A DNA stretch of 64,000 nt, taken from contig UQKM01000012.1 of NCBI GenBank assembly GCA_900541685.1, positions 9,240 to 73,239 of the forward strand, read 5' to 3'. A program made the translations under genes and the position numbers. The DNA comes from an uncultured Collinsella sp. Its GTDB lineage: Bacteria; Actinomycetota; Coriobacteriia; Coriobacteriales; Coriobacteriaceae. The notes below the pieces were generated by a model. That model was given only the letters and a program-made list of their open reading frames with translations. It was not told the origin of the DNA and did no database searches. Of the stretch, positions 15,518 through 24,462 are shown piece after piece (position 1 is the stretch's first letter; each line of letters starts with the position of its first letter).

Positions 15518-17962
15518 CTAGGCGTGGTCGCGCCAGCTGCGGACACGCTGCTTCATGCCCTCTATGTCGAGCACGCCTTCGGCAAAGCCCTTGCGCACGA
15601 GCTCTTCGGGAACAAACTCGTCGTAGCGGTCAAAGTAAGGCACCTCGCCAGGATAGACGAGCTCGATGGGATCGAAGTCCTTCTCGGCCTCGGCGGCGAG
15701 CACTTCAAAGAACGTCTCCTCGTCGGCCTTCATCTTAAACTGCATAAAGTACGGGCGTGACGGGTCGAGCCCTCGAAGGCCCAGCTCGGCGGCACATTTA
15801 ATCTTGAGCATGCGCTCGAGCGCCAAAAAGGCGTAGCTGCCCAGCCAGGGGAAGAGCACCCAAGTGTCGCCGCCCAGGTTGATGAGCGGCTTGGTTCCCG
15901 CACCCGAAATCTCGGCCGTATGACGAGCCTGTGCTAAGCGGGCCCGTGCGTTACCCATAAGGTACGGATATGCCGCGTGCTCGTTGAGCGCCTTGCGCAT
16001 GCGCTCGAGTACGTGTGTATTGATGTCGCCGGGACAGTCGCCAAAGTAGGCCGGCACCCGGCCCTTGACCTGCGTGGCAAAGACGGTGTGGCGCCTCCAG
16101 TCCACTTCCTCGACAATCCAGCAGTGTCCGGCGATGGCGATGCGCTCACCGGGCGGTGGCGGATTGACGATCGTGCCCAACTCGGCCGACTCGCTGCGAA
16201 CGGTGAACTCCTCGTTTTCCTGGAATACGGCGTAGAACTTAAAGTTGTTAATGATGCGCTCACCCGCGAGACCCACGATGAGCCCACCGCCCTCGGTGAC
16301 TTGGATATGGTCGATCTTAATGAGGTGACGCAGCAGTACGCGATAGTCATCGGCCGAGATGCGATGGAAATAGCTGAGCGTGAGCACGCGCTGGGCAAGC
16401 TCAGCCGGCGTGAGTTCGCCGGTACTGGAAAGCGTCGACATAGTCTGGTGGTAGAGCAGGCTGTAGGGGAGTCGATCGAGCTCGGGCGGCTCGACCCACT
16501 TTTCCTCGCGATAGAGTTGTACGAGCGCGATTCCCTGCAGGAGCTTCCACGGAATGGTCTCGGGCATCATCGTGCGCGGCTCGGGCTCTTCCTCGCGCAT
16601 GACAAACCACATCTCGGGCGGAAGATCGCGGCGTCCCGTGCGGCCCATTCGCTGCAAAAAGGAGCTGACGGTAAATGGCGCATCGATCTGAAACGCACGC
16701 TCCAGGCGGCCGATATCGATACCGAGCTCCAGCGTAGAGGTGGTGACGGTCGTTTGTGCCTGTTCCTCGTCACGCATGAGTTCCTCGGCTGTCTCGCGCA
16801 ACGATGCCGAAAGATTGCCGTGATGGATGAGAAAGCGGTCGGGCTCGTGTCGGCTCTCGCAGTAGCTGCGCAGCATGGAGCACACGGCCTCTGCCTCCTC
16901 GCGTGAATTGGCAAAGACCAGGCACTTGCGCCCGCGGGTGTGTTCGAAGATATAGCCCATGCCGGGATCGGCGTTGTCGGGCGCCGTGTCGGTGGGGTTG
17001 AGAAGCGCCTGCTCGGTCGCTCGTGGGATATCGACTTCGCCCTCGGGGGCCGAGGAAGTTCGGCGGTCCTTGGGAGCGGCCTTGCCCCGTGCCCGCTCAC
17101 GACGTTGACGGCGCTCCTCTTGTGTGAGCTGTCCGCCGTGACGCGTGTCTTGTCCGGATGCGGGCAGCGCCGCGGGCGCCGCCGTCTCAATACGCTCGCA
17201 AGTAAGCACCTCGGCTTCTTGTGGACCCGTGCCTACGAATCCTCGTTGCTGAGCCTGGGGGCCAGAGTTGTAGAAGTGCTCCATGGAGATGCGCCACATG
17301 CGGCGCGGTTCCTCAAAGCGGGGGATAACGCAGTCGCGTCCCGTTCCCTGTGAGAGAAAAGCGCCCGTGCGCTCGGGGTCGCCGATGGTGGCCGAAAGGC
17401 CAATTCGGCGGGGCTGCACGCCGGCCATGCGCGAGAGTCGCTCGACAAGGCAGAGCGTCTGCCCGCCACGGTCGCCGCGCATGAGCGAGTGGACCTCGTC
17501 GATGACCACGTAGCGCAGGTCGCAAAACATGCGCGGGATCGCCATGTGCTTATGGATCAGGAGCGCCTCGAGTGATTCGGGCGTAATCTGCAAGATGCCG
17601 CTCGGTTTTTTGATGAGCTTGGCCTTGTGCGCCTGCGAGACATCGCCGTGCCAGTGCCAGACAGGGATATCGGCCTCTTCGCAGAGGTCGTTGAGGCGAA
17701 CGAACTGGTCGTTGATGAGTGCTTTGAGGGGGCCAATGTAGAGGGCGCCCACGCTCGCGGGCGGGTTCTCCCAAAACTCGGTCAGGATGGGAAAGAAGGC
17801 CGCCTCAGTTTTGCCAGATGCCGTGGATGCCGTCAGGAGCACATTGTCTTGCGTGTTGAAGATGGCATCTGCCGCCGCAACCTGGATGGAGCGCAGACTC
17901 TCCCAATCGTGGGAGTAGATGAAGTCTTGGATAAACGGGGCATATCGGTCAAAGGCGTTCAT
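15518..17962 (-). CDS. Lhr-like superfamily 2 helicase of the TerB/BrxD-like module
   Basis: DEAD/DEAH-box helicase of 814 residues with the Lhr-core layout. Walker A TASTASGKT at 44-52, DEVH at 155-158, SAT at 190-192, and a second RecA domain with LELGIDIG and the motif VI MGRTGRR. Between the two RecA domains is a basic/acidic low-complexity insert (about 255-330). The C-terminal half carries the winged-helix and beta-rich Lhr-type region. Expected activity is ATP-driven movement on single-stranded DNA or RNA. The start at 17962 has GAGAGGAGG 4 bases upstream; an in-frame start at 18025 would add 21 residues. It is the third gene of a minus-strand set with a BrxD-like ATPase and a TerB-domain protein, separated from the ATPase by a hairpin. 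Confidence 0.9.
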   Translation of the reverse strand: MNAFDRYAPFIQDFIYSHDWESLRSIQVAAADAIFNTQDNVLLTASTASGKTEAAFFPILTEFWENPPASVGALYIGPLKALINDQFVRLNDLCEEADIPVWHWHGDVSQAHKAKLIKKPSGILQITPESLEALLIHKHMAIPRMFCDLRYVVIDEVHSLMRGDRGGQTLCLVERLSRMAGVQPRRIGLSATIGDPERTGAFLSQGTGRDCVIPRFEEPRRMWRISMEHFYNSGPQAQQRGFVGTGPQEAEVLTCERIETAAPAALPASGQDTRHGGQLTQEERRQRRERARGKAAPKDRRTSSAPEGEVDIPRATEQALLNPTDTAPDNADPGMGYIFEHTRGRKCLVFANSREEAEAVCSMLRSYCESRHEPDRFLIHHGNLSASLRETAEELMRDEEQAQTTVTTSTLELGIDIGRLERAFQIDAPFTVSSFLQRMGRTGRRDLPPEMWFVMREEEPEPRTMMPETIPWKLLQGIALVQLYREEKWVEPPELDRLPYSLLYHQTMSTLSSTGELTPAELAQRVLTLSYFHRISADDYRVLLRHLIKIDHIQVTEGGGLIVGLAGERIINNFKFYAVFQENEEFTVRSESAELGTIVNPPPPGERIAIAGHCWIVEEVDWRRHTVFATQVKGRVPAYFGDCPGDINTHVLERMRKALNEHAAYPYLMGNARARLAQARHTAEISGAGTKPLINLGGDTWVLFPWLGSYAFLALERMLKIKCAAELGLRGLDPSRPYFMQFKMKADEETFFEVLAAEAEKDFDPIELVYPGEVPYFDRYDEFVPEELVRKGFAEGVLDIEGMKQRVRSWRDHA

Positions 17963-18043
17963 GGGACCTCCTCTCAACAACGGGCTGATCAACGCAACGG
18001 GCAACGGCTCGATATCTTGCAACATCGGCGTTTGCCCAGATAA

Positions 18044-18080
18044 AACCTGCCAAAATAAACCTGTCCCTTTTTGGCAGGTT
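18044..18080 (-). terminator. Palindrome/terminator between the ATPase and the helicase genes
   Basis: On the minus strand AACCTGCCAAAA pairs with TTTTGGCAGGTT and is followed by TTATC; the loop holds GGGACAG. It starts within the last bases of the ATPase gene. It may act as a partial terminator that lowers helicase expression and belongs to the GGGGACAG palindrome group seen elsewhere. Confidence 0.65.
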
Positions 18081-19383
18081 AGATGGTGAACTCGGCGAAG
18101 TTGCGGTCGCCGCCTGCGGTGCCGGTGTCGTCTGTTGCGGCTGCCGGCGCCAGCGCGTCGCCACCGACGCTTTGCAGTAACTCGGCCACGTTAGCATCGG
18201 GGTTTTGACACAGGATATCGAGCAGTTCGATAAAGTCGCGGATGACCTCGCGGGGCGTCAGATGCGTGTCGGCCCCCACGCGGCCAAACTCAATCTTGAG
18301 GAAGTCCACCAAGTCGTTCTCGGTAAGCGTGGGCGTCCAGCCAAAGTAGCCGGCGTGAATTTGCATGAGCTTTTCGATGAGCACCAGCAGCTCCTCGTAG
18401 GTGAGCGGCTGCAGGCGGATGATGGGCGCGAGCATGTCTTTGAGATCATCGCGCGCAAAACGGCCCTGAGCGAGACGGCTCCGAAGGGCCTCGTAGGAAA
18501 AGACGCCGCGGCGGCGGTCCTCGATAGAGGTCGGCGTGCCGCCCATGATCACGCCCAGGTACTGCGCTTTGCCCTGGAGCGTGTCGTTGTACATGGTCAG
18601 GATCTTCTCGTAGTTATATTGGCGCGTGATCGCGTTGGGAATCTTGTATAGATTCACGAGCTCGTCGATGAGCACCAACATGCCCTTGTAGCCGCTGCAG
18701 ACCAAAAAGCGCGCAATGAGCTTAACGTAGTCGTACCAGTCGTCGTCGCTGATGATGGTCGAGGAGCCTAGCTCGGCGCGCGCCTCGCTCTTGGTGCGGT
18801 ACTCGCCGCGAATCCATTTGGTCACGCGGCTCATGGCGTCTTCGTCACCCTCCGAGACGGCCGTGCGATAACGGCGGAGCATGCGGACAAAGTCAAAGCC
18901 GTGGACCATCTCCTCGAGCGGGGCCAGTTGGGCATTAACGGCAGACTCATCGGCGTCGGCACACGAGGCGACCCAGCGATCCAGGATAAGGTTGAGCGCG
19001 CCACCCTCGGGGCGCGTCTTGGTCGATATGTTGCGGATGAGCTCGCGGTAGGTGGCAAGGCCCTGTCCCTGACCGCCCTGCAGGCGGCGATCGGGCGACA
19101 GGTCGGCATCAGCGACGACGAATCCCTCGCCCATGGCGTGCGTGCGGATAGTCTGGAGCAAAAAGCTCTTGCCGGCGCCGTAACGACCGACCAGAAAGCG
19201 GAAGCTCGCGCCACCGTCGGCGATGAGACTCAGATCGGTGAGCAGGGCGCGGATCTCGACCTCGCGCCCTACGGTGATGTAAGGAAGGCCGATGCGCGGG
19301 ACCACACCGCCCTTGAGCGAGTTGAGAATGACGGCGGCGACGCGCTTGGGCACGCGAGGTGCTGCGGATGCGGTATCACTCAT
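18079..19383 (-). CDS. BrxD-like P-loop ATPase (DUF2791-type)
   Basis: 434 residues. Walker A GRYGAGKS at 66-73 and Walker B MLVLIDE at 235-241, followed by LVNLYKI and a GGTPTSIEDRRRGV segment, as in the ATP-binding proteins of the BrxD/DUF2791 group known from BREX-type phage-defence loci. No other BREX gene (PglX, PglZ, BrxC) is present. Role is probably an ATP-driven switch or loader for the partner helicase; this is inferred. The start overlaps the end of the TerB-domain gene by 8 bases, so the two are coupled. The C-terminal 30 residues are Ala/Thr/Gly-rich and variable-looking. Confidence 0.85.
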   Translation of the reverse strand: MSDTASAAPRVPKRVAAVILNSLKGGVVPRIGLPYITVGREVEIRALLTDLSLIADGGASFRFLVGRYGAGKSFLLQTIRTHAMGEGFVVADADLSPDRRLQGGQGQGLATYRELIRNISTKTRPEGGALNLILDRWVASCADADESAVNAQLAPLEEMVHGFDFVRMLRRYRTAVSEGDEDAMSRVTKWIRGEYRTKSEARAELGSSTIISDDDWYDYVKLIARFLVCSGYKGMLVLIDELVNLYKIPNAITRQYNYEKILTMYNDTLQGKAQYLGVIMGGTPTSIEDRRRGVFSYEALRSRLAQGRFARDDLKDMLAPIIRLQPLTYEELLVLIEKLMQIHAGYFGWTPTLTENDLVDFLKIEFGRVGADTHLTPREVIRDFIELLDILCQNPDANVAELLQSVGGDALAPAAATDDTGTAGGDRNFAEFTI

Positions 19384-21136
19384 GGTCTAGGTATCCTCTC
19401 ACGTCTGCTTCGTAGTCCTCGATAATCTGCGGCCCTGCCGCGCTAAATTCAATTACGGTGTCGCCCACCAGGTCAAAGAGCGCCTCGTTGATGGTATCGA
19501 TGAGCATGTCCTCGCTCTGCTCCGATTGCACTACCGCCGATTCCGCCTGTACTGCGTTGTGCTCGAGCAGCGCGCGGAGATAGGCGTCTGCGGCGGGCGC
19601 GAGTTCGTTCGTGGCGTCAGCGGGCGCAGCAGCTGCGAACGCGGGCGTCGGTGCGAGAAGCGGTGCTACGACACCAAACTGTTCGGTGGATATGGTCGGC
19701 TCGTCGGACTCGTCCTGCCCTGCGGCCGCCGCGACCGCCTCGACCGTCGCGGCGGCCGCAGGCTCGGCTTCCGGTTGCCCTGAGTCCGCTGCCTCGGCTT
19801 CTGCGGACGCGCCGTCCTCGCGTTCCTCGTCGATCAAAAGCGCTTCGCGCGTTTGTGCGGCAGCGCTCCGAATGTGCCCCAGCTGGCTCAAATCGATATC
19901 GATCTTGACGGGCTGGTGTGTGGCGTCCCACGAAAGCCATGCCACAATCTCGTCATCGATAATCTTGGCCAGATATTTGGGGACCTTTTCTTCCTTAAGG
20001 GGATGGGCGGGGTCCAGCGCCAGGCGCAGGCGTTGGTCGCAGGCGCGCATCATTTCACCGAGCTTGCTGCTCCTTTGCCTGCTACCGTGAATCCGCATGC
20101 ATTCCCAAAAACCGTTTTGGCAACGGTAGATATGGATGGGGTCCAGACGGTATTCGCAGTCCTCGTGGCGCTCGGGCGCAAAGAATACGGCCGAGGCAAA
20201 CATTGTGTAGGGCATGGCCGTCTCCTCCCCAAATAAACTTGCCACGATGCCGGTCTTTCGGTGCGTGTCATAGTAGCGCGCCATGCGGACATACACGGCG
20301 CACGCCACGTGGCGCAGATCGCGGTGGTGGCTGCGGTCGAGCCGCGAGTTACTTAGGTTGTACGTGGAGAGGGCGTTGATGGCGGCCATGAGTCGCTCCT
20401 CGCGCACCTCATCGGGCGGAAGGGGGAGCGTGGGCTCGGAGGTTTTGCGACGCTTAGGGGTCTGGCCGGACGGTGCCGGTGCCGGTACAAGGTCTCGCGC
20501 CGCGCGTCGCAGCTCGATAAGGGCGTTATCGAACATGACGGTTTTAGAGTCACGAAGCAGCTTGGGGTCGAGCCCGTGGAACACGGCGTAATCTTGCAGC
20601 CACACGCGCGCAAACCGGTCGATGCCGGGCTCGAAGGCGCGATAGACATCCCAAAAAGCCCTGATCTTGTTAAAACCATCGAGTGGATTATCTACGCCAA
20701 TGCCGCAAATCAGCTCATAGAGATACAGAAAGGCAAAGGACGTAGACGTTTCCTCGACGGTTCCGCGGCGCACTTGGGCACGCCAGGTAAAGTAGCCGCG
20801 CAGCTGCCGGTCGCTCATGGCGTTATAGGTGGGAAAGTACGACTTAAAGGTGCCGTTGTAGGGACAGTCGTCCTCAAAGTCGGCCATCAGCAGGCCCTGG
20901 CGGTAAAAAAGCTCGGCTTCCGAAAGCCAGCGGCCCGCACCGCCCTTGGGGTCATCCTGCCAGCGCGATATCTCGCGCATTTTACGGTACTGGTCGGGGA
21001 GGAAATTCTGCATCTGTCGGCCGGTTTTGAGAATCGGCTCGTCTGCGTAGATTTCGTTTGAGAAGCGGGCGGATTGATGGGTCCGGGCCTCGGCCATAAT
21101 GCGCTCGATGAGCATCTTGATGTCCTGGTCGGCCAC
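19376..21136 (-). CDS. TerB-N/TerB-C domain protein
   Basis: 586 residues. The N-terminal TerB-N region contains RWLSEAELFYRQG, SDRQLRGYFTWRAQVRRG and SFAFLYLYELICGIG (about 65-150). A TerB-C-like region lies at about 290-425. An Ala/Glu-rich disordered stretch (about 430-530) precedes a short C-terminal helix. TerB-type domains belong to tellurite-resistance-linked stress systems; the TerB-N/TerB-C forms are associated with predicted nucleic-acid-processing operons. The GTG start at 21136 has AGGAGG 6 bases upstream. It is first in a three-gene set with the BrxD-like ATPase and the Lhr-like helicase. No membrane segment. Confidence 0.85.
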   Translation of the reverse strand: MADQDIKMLIERIMAEARTHQSARFSNEIYADEPILKTGRQMQNFLPDQYRKMREISRWQDDPKGGAGRWLSEAELFYRQGLLMADFEDDCPYNGTFKSYFPTYNAMSDRQLRGYFTWRAQVRRGTVEETSTSFAFLYLYELICGIGVDNPLDGFNKIRAFWDVYRAFEPGIDRFARVWLQDYAVFHGLDPKLLRDSKTVMFDNALIELRRAARDLVPAPAPSGQTPKRRKTSEPTLPLPPDEVREERLMAAINALSTYNLSNSRLDRSHHRDLRHVACAVYVRMARYYDTHRKTGIVASLFGEETAMPYTMFASAVFFAPERHEDCEYRLDPIHIYRCQNGFWECMRIHGSRQRSSKLGEMMRACDQRLRLALDPAHPLKEEKVPKYLAKIIDDEIVAWLSWDATHQPVKIDIDLSQLGHIRSAAAQTREALLIDEEREDGASAEAEAADSGQPEAEPAAAATVEAVAAAAGQDESDEPTISTEQFGVVAPLLAPTPAFAAAAPADATNELAPAADAYLRALLEHNAVQAESAVVQSEQSEDMLIDTINEALFDLVGDTVIEFSAAGPQIIEDYEADVRGYLDHE

Positions 21137-21223
21137 CGCCCCTCCTCTCGAACGCAGCTACGGTGACCTCATATCATAGCACAGCATCAAACAGATGTTC
21201 GAAATACCGCTGCGTTGATAGAT

Positions 21224-21940
21224 TTAGAACAGGAGGGCGTAGATGACGGCGATGACGACGGAGGGAAGCATATTGGCCGTGCGGAAGGTCTGAGGACGGA
21301 TGAGGTTGACGCCGACGCAGAAGATGAGCATGGAGCCTACGAGCGAAAGGCTGTTGAGGGCCGCTGCGGTCATGATGGGGGAGAGCGCGCCGGCAAACAG
21401 CGTGATCGTCCCCTGGAACACGGTGACGGGCAGGGCGGAGAAGATGCAGCCGCGGCCAAGCGAGGCCGTCATGGTGCAGACGATGATGCAGTCCAGTGCG
21501 CCCTTGAGGGCAAGCGTTGACCAGTCGCCGAGCAGGCCGTCCTGAATCGATCCCACAATGGCCATGGCGCCGATGCACACGGTGAGTGAAGTCGAGACAA
21601 AAGCGTTGGTAAATTCGTTATCGCCCTCACTGCCAGTCTTGCGCTTGAGCCATTCGCCAAGGTTCTCGATGGCGGCCTCCAAGTTGATGGCCTCGCCGAT
21701 GAGCGAACCGAGCGCAAATGAGACGATGAGCATGGTGGTACCGGTGGTCGCTAGCGCCTTTCCATCGATGATGAGCATCTTTTGCATGGTGCCGCTCAGG
21801 CCGATAAACAGGACGCACAGCCCCGATGCTTTCATGAGCGTGTCTTGGATGCGCGGTGTAATGAAGCGGCCGCCCGCTAATCCCAAAAGACCGCCCGCAA
21901 CTAAAAGCGCAACGTTGATGATTGTTCCCAAGCCCGGCAT
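21224..21940 (-). CDS. DUF554 family membrane protein
   Basis: 238 residues with about seven membrane segments. The N-terminus MPGLGTIINVALLVAGGLLG, GSLIGEAINLE in the middle, and GAMAIVGSIQDGL are typical of DUF554 (YdfK-like) proteins, for which transport has been suggested but no function is established. The ATG at 21940 has AGGAGGG 4 bases upstream; the frame is open to 22009, but that extension does not fit the family N-terminus. It lies 87 bases upstream of the TerB gene on the same strand. An inverted repeat sits 70 bases upstream of its start. Confidence 0.9.
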   Translation of the reverse strand: MPGLGTIINVALLVAGGLLGLAGGRFITPRIQDTLMKASGLCVLFIGLSGTMQKMLIIDGKALATTGTTMLIVSFALGSLIGEAINLEAAIENLGEWLKRKTGSEGDNEFTNAFVSTSLTVCIGAMAIVGSIQDGLLGDWSTLALKGALDCIIVCTMTASLGRGCIFSALPVTVFQGTITLFAGALSPIMTAAALNSLSLVGSMLIFCVGVNLIRPQTFRTANMLPSVVIAVIYALLF

Positions 21941-22009
21941 GAGCCCTCCTGTATTGATGCCAACGTGGCAATCGTAGCAGAACGAAATGCGAGGCACATC
22001 GCGACTCAT

Positions 22010-22035
22010 CTAATACGTTATATAAGTGGTATTAG
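22010..22035 (-). promoter_or_regulatory. Inverted repeat upstream of the DUF554 gene, operator candidate
   Basis: CTAATAC (22010-22016) and GTATTAG (22029-22035) are reverse complements around an AT-rich centre. Position and AT content fit a promoter-operator for the DUF554 gene. Confidence 0.4.
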
Positions 22036-22058
22036 GAATGATGCGCAGCATTTAAGCC

Positions 22059-23489
22059 TCAGGTGGTTGTCGGGACATAGGGATAGTAGTCAAAGCGCAG
22101 TGTCATAAGCCGCTGTGGGGATTCAATAGCCGCGGCGATGATATTGGCATCGCGGGCACGATCAAACCCTTCGAGTTCGATCTGATACGAGACGTCTTGC
22201 ATAATGTCCAGACGTCGCCAGGCTAGAAGTGTGTCGCCATCGAATTCCAAAGTCTTGCTTCCGTCTGGGGCAACGGCGTATAGACGCAGTTTAGCGGTGG
22301 TTGCAGGGTCGACAACCGTGACCTTTTTAATTTCGTTTCGAGTATTCTTGGCGCCCAACAAGGTGAGCAGTGTTGGGGCCACGACCTCGCCCGATGGCAA
22401 AAAGACGACTTCGATGGATTCGGGAAATGCGATGATGGCCGACTTGCGGACGGGCTGATTGGCGGCGGCAACTTCGTTGTTTGCAGCATCGATGACCTCC
22501 GTGTGGTCGAGGGCGGCAAGCACGCAGCAGTTACCTTCATCGATCTCCTGAGGATCAGCAAGCCCCAGACTGTCCGCGAGCTCGGGATCGTTTGGACCGG
22601 TAGCGGGCTCATTCGGCGCTTCGAAAGAAGCTGGGACGCTGTTTGTCGGCGACGGCGTGTCGCCCGCACCTGCTTCTTTGTCCGTGCTCTCTTCTTGTAT
22701 GGTTGCGTTGATGGGTTCGTCGTTTGAGGGGAGCGTCTTGGCGTCAAGCGCGGAGGGGAGAATTCCGATGGCTCCGGATCCGTTCCACTCCATTTCGAGA
22801 AGCGCCGGGTCGGCAAGAATGCGTTGCCTGCTTTGCGCGTGGGCATCGATTTCAATAGGGCCTGCCTCTATCCCTCGTGTAAGGCTGAGTGATCCGGCTG
22901 GCTTCTCGAAATGAGCGTCTGTATCTTTGGTGCTGGCGGCGTAGAACAGCAGGGACGTTTCTCCCGCCGCGATGGCATCGGTGCCGGCTTTGGCCAGCCG
23001 CAACGATGCCGTGAATGAGAGGGTGGGCTGCGTGTCGTCTGCATTCGCGGCGGCGCAGCCCAGACATATACCGCCTCCTTTCTCGAAAAACGCACCGTCA
23101 AAGGCGACCTTCGCTCCGTTCGCCGAGTCATCGACCGAAGCGATATCGATGCGCAACCCCAAATCGCACGGATCGCCATCTGCATCGAGCACAATCGAGC
23201 GCCACGTGCAGACGGCGCACCCCGCCTGGGAGCCGTTTGCCTTGTTCGAACGATTGATATCCACGACTATCGAGCCGTCCGTATTACGACGAAGGCATCC
23301 CGAGGTTGAGATTGCGGCCTGTGCGAACGAAAAACGCTTGCACGCAATGGCGCTCGACGGATTTGGTGCGGAGCTTAGGGCTGCTGGTAAGGAGTCTGCC
23401 ATGACGGGAGTCGCCCAAGCGGCGACAGGCGTTCCGGTTGCGAGCGCGCCGCAGAGTGCGACGACGGGCAAAAGGTTCTTCGATGCCAT
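22059..23489 (-). CDS. Secreted protein of unknown function, 476 residues
   Basis: A signal peptide is visible (about 1-31, cleavage near AWATPVMA). The mature part is cysteine-containing (about 49, 65, 91, 94, 108 and a GNCCVL pair near 340), with an acidic Pro/Thr/Ser-rich spacer (about 265-320) between two beta-rich halves. The C-terminus ends YYPYVPTTT without a sortase motif or membrane anchor, so it may be released or held non-covalently. No family is recognised. Start at 23489 has AAGGAG 5 bases upstream. It is the last of five minus-strand genes for exported or envelope proteins and probably works with them at the cell surface. Confidence 0.75.
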   Translation of the reverse strand: MASKNLLPVVALCGALATGTPVAAWATPVMADSLPAALSSAPNPSSAIACKRFSFAQAAISTSGCLRRNTDGSIVVDINRSNKANGSQAGCAVCTWRSIVLDADGDPCDLGLRIDIASVDDSANGAKVAFDGAFFEKGGGICLGCAAANADDTQPTLSFTASLRLAKAGTDAIAAGETSLLFYAASTKDTDAHFEKPAGSLSLTRGIEAGPIEIDAHAQSRQRILADPALLEMEWNGSGAIGILPSALDAKTLPSNDEPINATIQEESTDKEAGAGDTPSPTNSVPASFEAPNEPATGPNDPELADSLGLADPQEIDEGNCCVLAALDHTEVIDAANNEVAAANQPVRKSAIIAFPESIEVVFLPSGEVVAPTLLTLLGAKNTRNEIKKVTVVDPATTAKLRLYAVAPDGSKTLEFDGDTLLAWRRLDIMQDVSYQIELEGFDRARDANIIAAAIESPQRLMTLRFDYYPYVPTTT

Positions 23490-23528
23490 GGGGTCTCCTT
23501 AGCTAATTTAGTGTGGCCTGTCCGTGTT

Positions 23529-23819
23529 TCATTTCTGGCTGCGTTTGATGTGCAGACCGAGGCCGGCGGTTCCCGCGCCTGCTGCCGTGGCGCCTGCTGC
23601 CAAGAGCCATCGTCTGTCGCCTGTCTGAGCCAACGGTTCCTCGCGGCAGCCGCGGTCGAGCTCCGAGAGGTCGACCGTCACCTGCGTGGCGGCCTGCGCC
23701 TGTTCTTGCTGGGCAAAGGCCATGGCTGGCCCAAACGCTAGGATACTGACGGCGGCGGCCAGGGCGACGGCCTTATGCCGTGTGCGCACCGGGCTCGACC
23801 GTCCAGGTGATCGTTGCAA
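23529..23819 (-). CDS. Small cell-wall protein with LAQTG sortase-type signal
   Basis: 96 residues. An N-terminal signal peptide (hydrophobic about 17-35, ending AMAFAQQ), a short mature segment of about 25 residues with two acidic stretches, then LAQTGD, a hydrophobic segment and the basic tail KRSQK. This is the layout of a sortase substrate with A in place of P in LPxTG. With so little mature protein it may be an anchor subunit or a minor pilus-type component. The TTG at 23819 has AAGGCG upstream; a GTG at 23789 is a good alternative that shortens the n-region by 10 residues. Either start overlaps the end of the previous gene. Confidence 0.65.
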   Translation of the reverse strand: MQRSPGRSSPVRTRHKAVALAAAVSILAFGPAMAFAQQEQAQAATQVTVDLSELDRGCREEPLAQTGDRRWLLAAGATAAGAGTAGLGLHIKRSQK

Positions 23820-24372
23820 CCTGATCGCCTTCGCCGGTTACGCGGAAGATGTCGCGCGTGACGCGGGCGACGTTTCCGCTTGTCTTGAGCTTAATTTTGT
23901 CCGTGCCGCCGGCAATGCCCTGGTAGCCCATGTCGAAGGCTGCATTCTTGGAAAGATCGAGGCCCGTCTCCTGCATTGCGGCGCTGGCGTTCTGGAGTGC
24001 GCCGTTGGGGCCGACCTTAAAGTCGATGGAATTCTGCGCGGTTCCGGCCTTGGCGTCGGCGGCAATGGTCCAGGTGTTCATGGCGTCGATCTTCATGTTG
24101 GTGACATGGATGCCGTAGGCCGAATGATTGTCGATGGTGGTCGCGTCTTCTGAGGGGCCCTGAAGCGTGCCGTCGGCCTTGGCGACGAAGGGAATAACCG
24201 TCGGAACTTTGAACTCTACGTTGTCGATCTCGGTCCTGACCATTACTTTTGTGGTTCCAACGCGCCCGGCTGCCAGAGCTGGCGTCGGGGCGGCGCCCAT
24301 TGCGAGCGCGAGCGCGAGCCCTGCGCCCACGACGAGCGCTCTGGCTCCGTTCATGTTCCTCGTGATGTCCAT
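23773..24372 (-). CDS. Secreted surface protein, 199 residues, possible structural subunit
   Basis: Signal peptide at about 1-35 (hydrophobic VVGAGLALALAMG, cleavage near PALAAGR). The mature part is beta-rich and nearly cysteine-free, with asparagine, threonine and glycine-rich strands (KVMVRTEIDNVEFKVPTVIP near its start, ATITWTVEP at the end). It lacks a sortase motif. Size and composition recall secreted structural or fibre subunits, but no family is recognised. Start at 24372 has AAAGGAA 6 bases upstream. Its last 17-47 bases overlap the LAQTG gene. Confidence 0.72.
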   Translation of the reverse strand: MDITRNMNGARALVVGAGLALALAMGAAPTPALAAGRVGTTKVMVRTEIDNVEFKVPTVIPFVAKADGTLQGPSEDATTIDNHSAYGIHVTNMKIDAMNTWTIAADAKAGTAQNSIDFKVGPNGALQNASAAMQETGLDLSKNAAFDMGYQGIAGGTDKIKLKTSGNVARVTRDIFRVTGEGDQVATITWTVEPGAHTA

Positions 24373-24462
24373 GGTCGTTCCTTTCTATTCGCCGCGGGCC
24401 GTCCCCGCGATGATTGGACGAATGCTGGTGAATTGCGTGCGGTGCCGCGTCGGCCGAAAAAG

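Noticed and set aside
15518..21136. A complete BREX system
   Set aside because: Only BrxD-like and Lhr-like parts are seen; no methylase, PglZ, BrxC or BrxA/B in the surrounding sequence.
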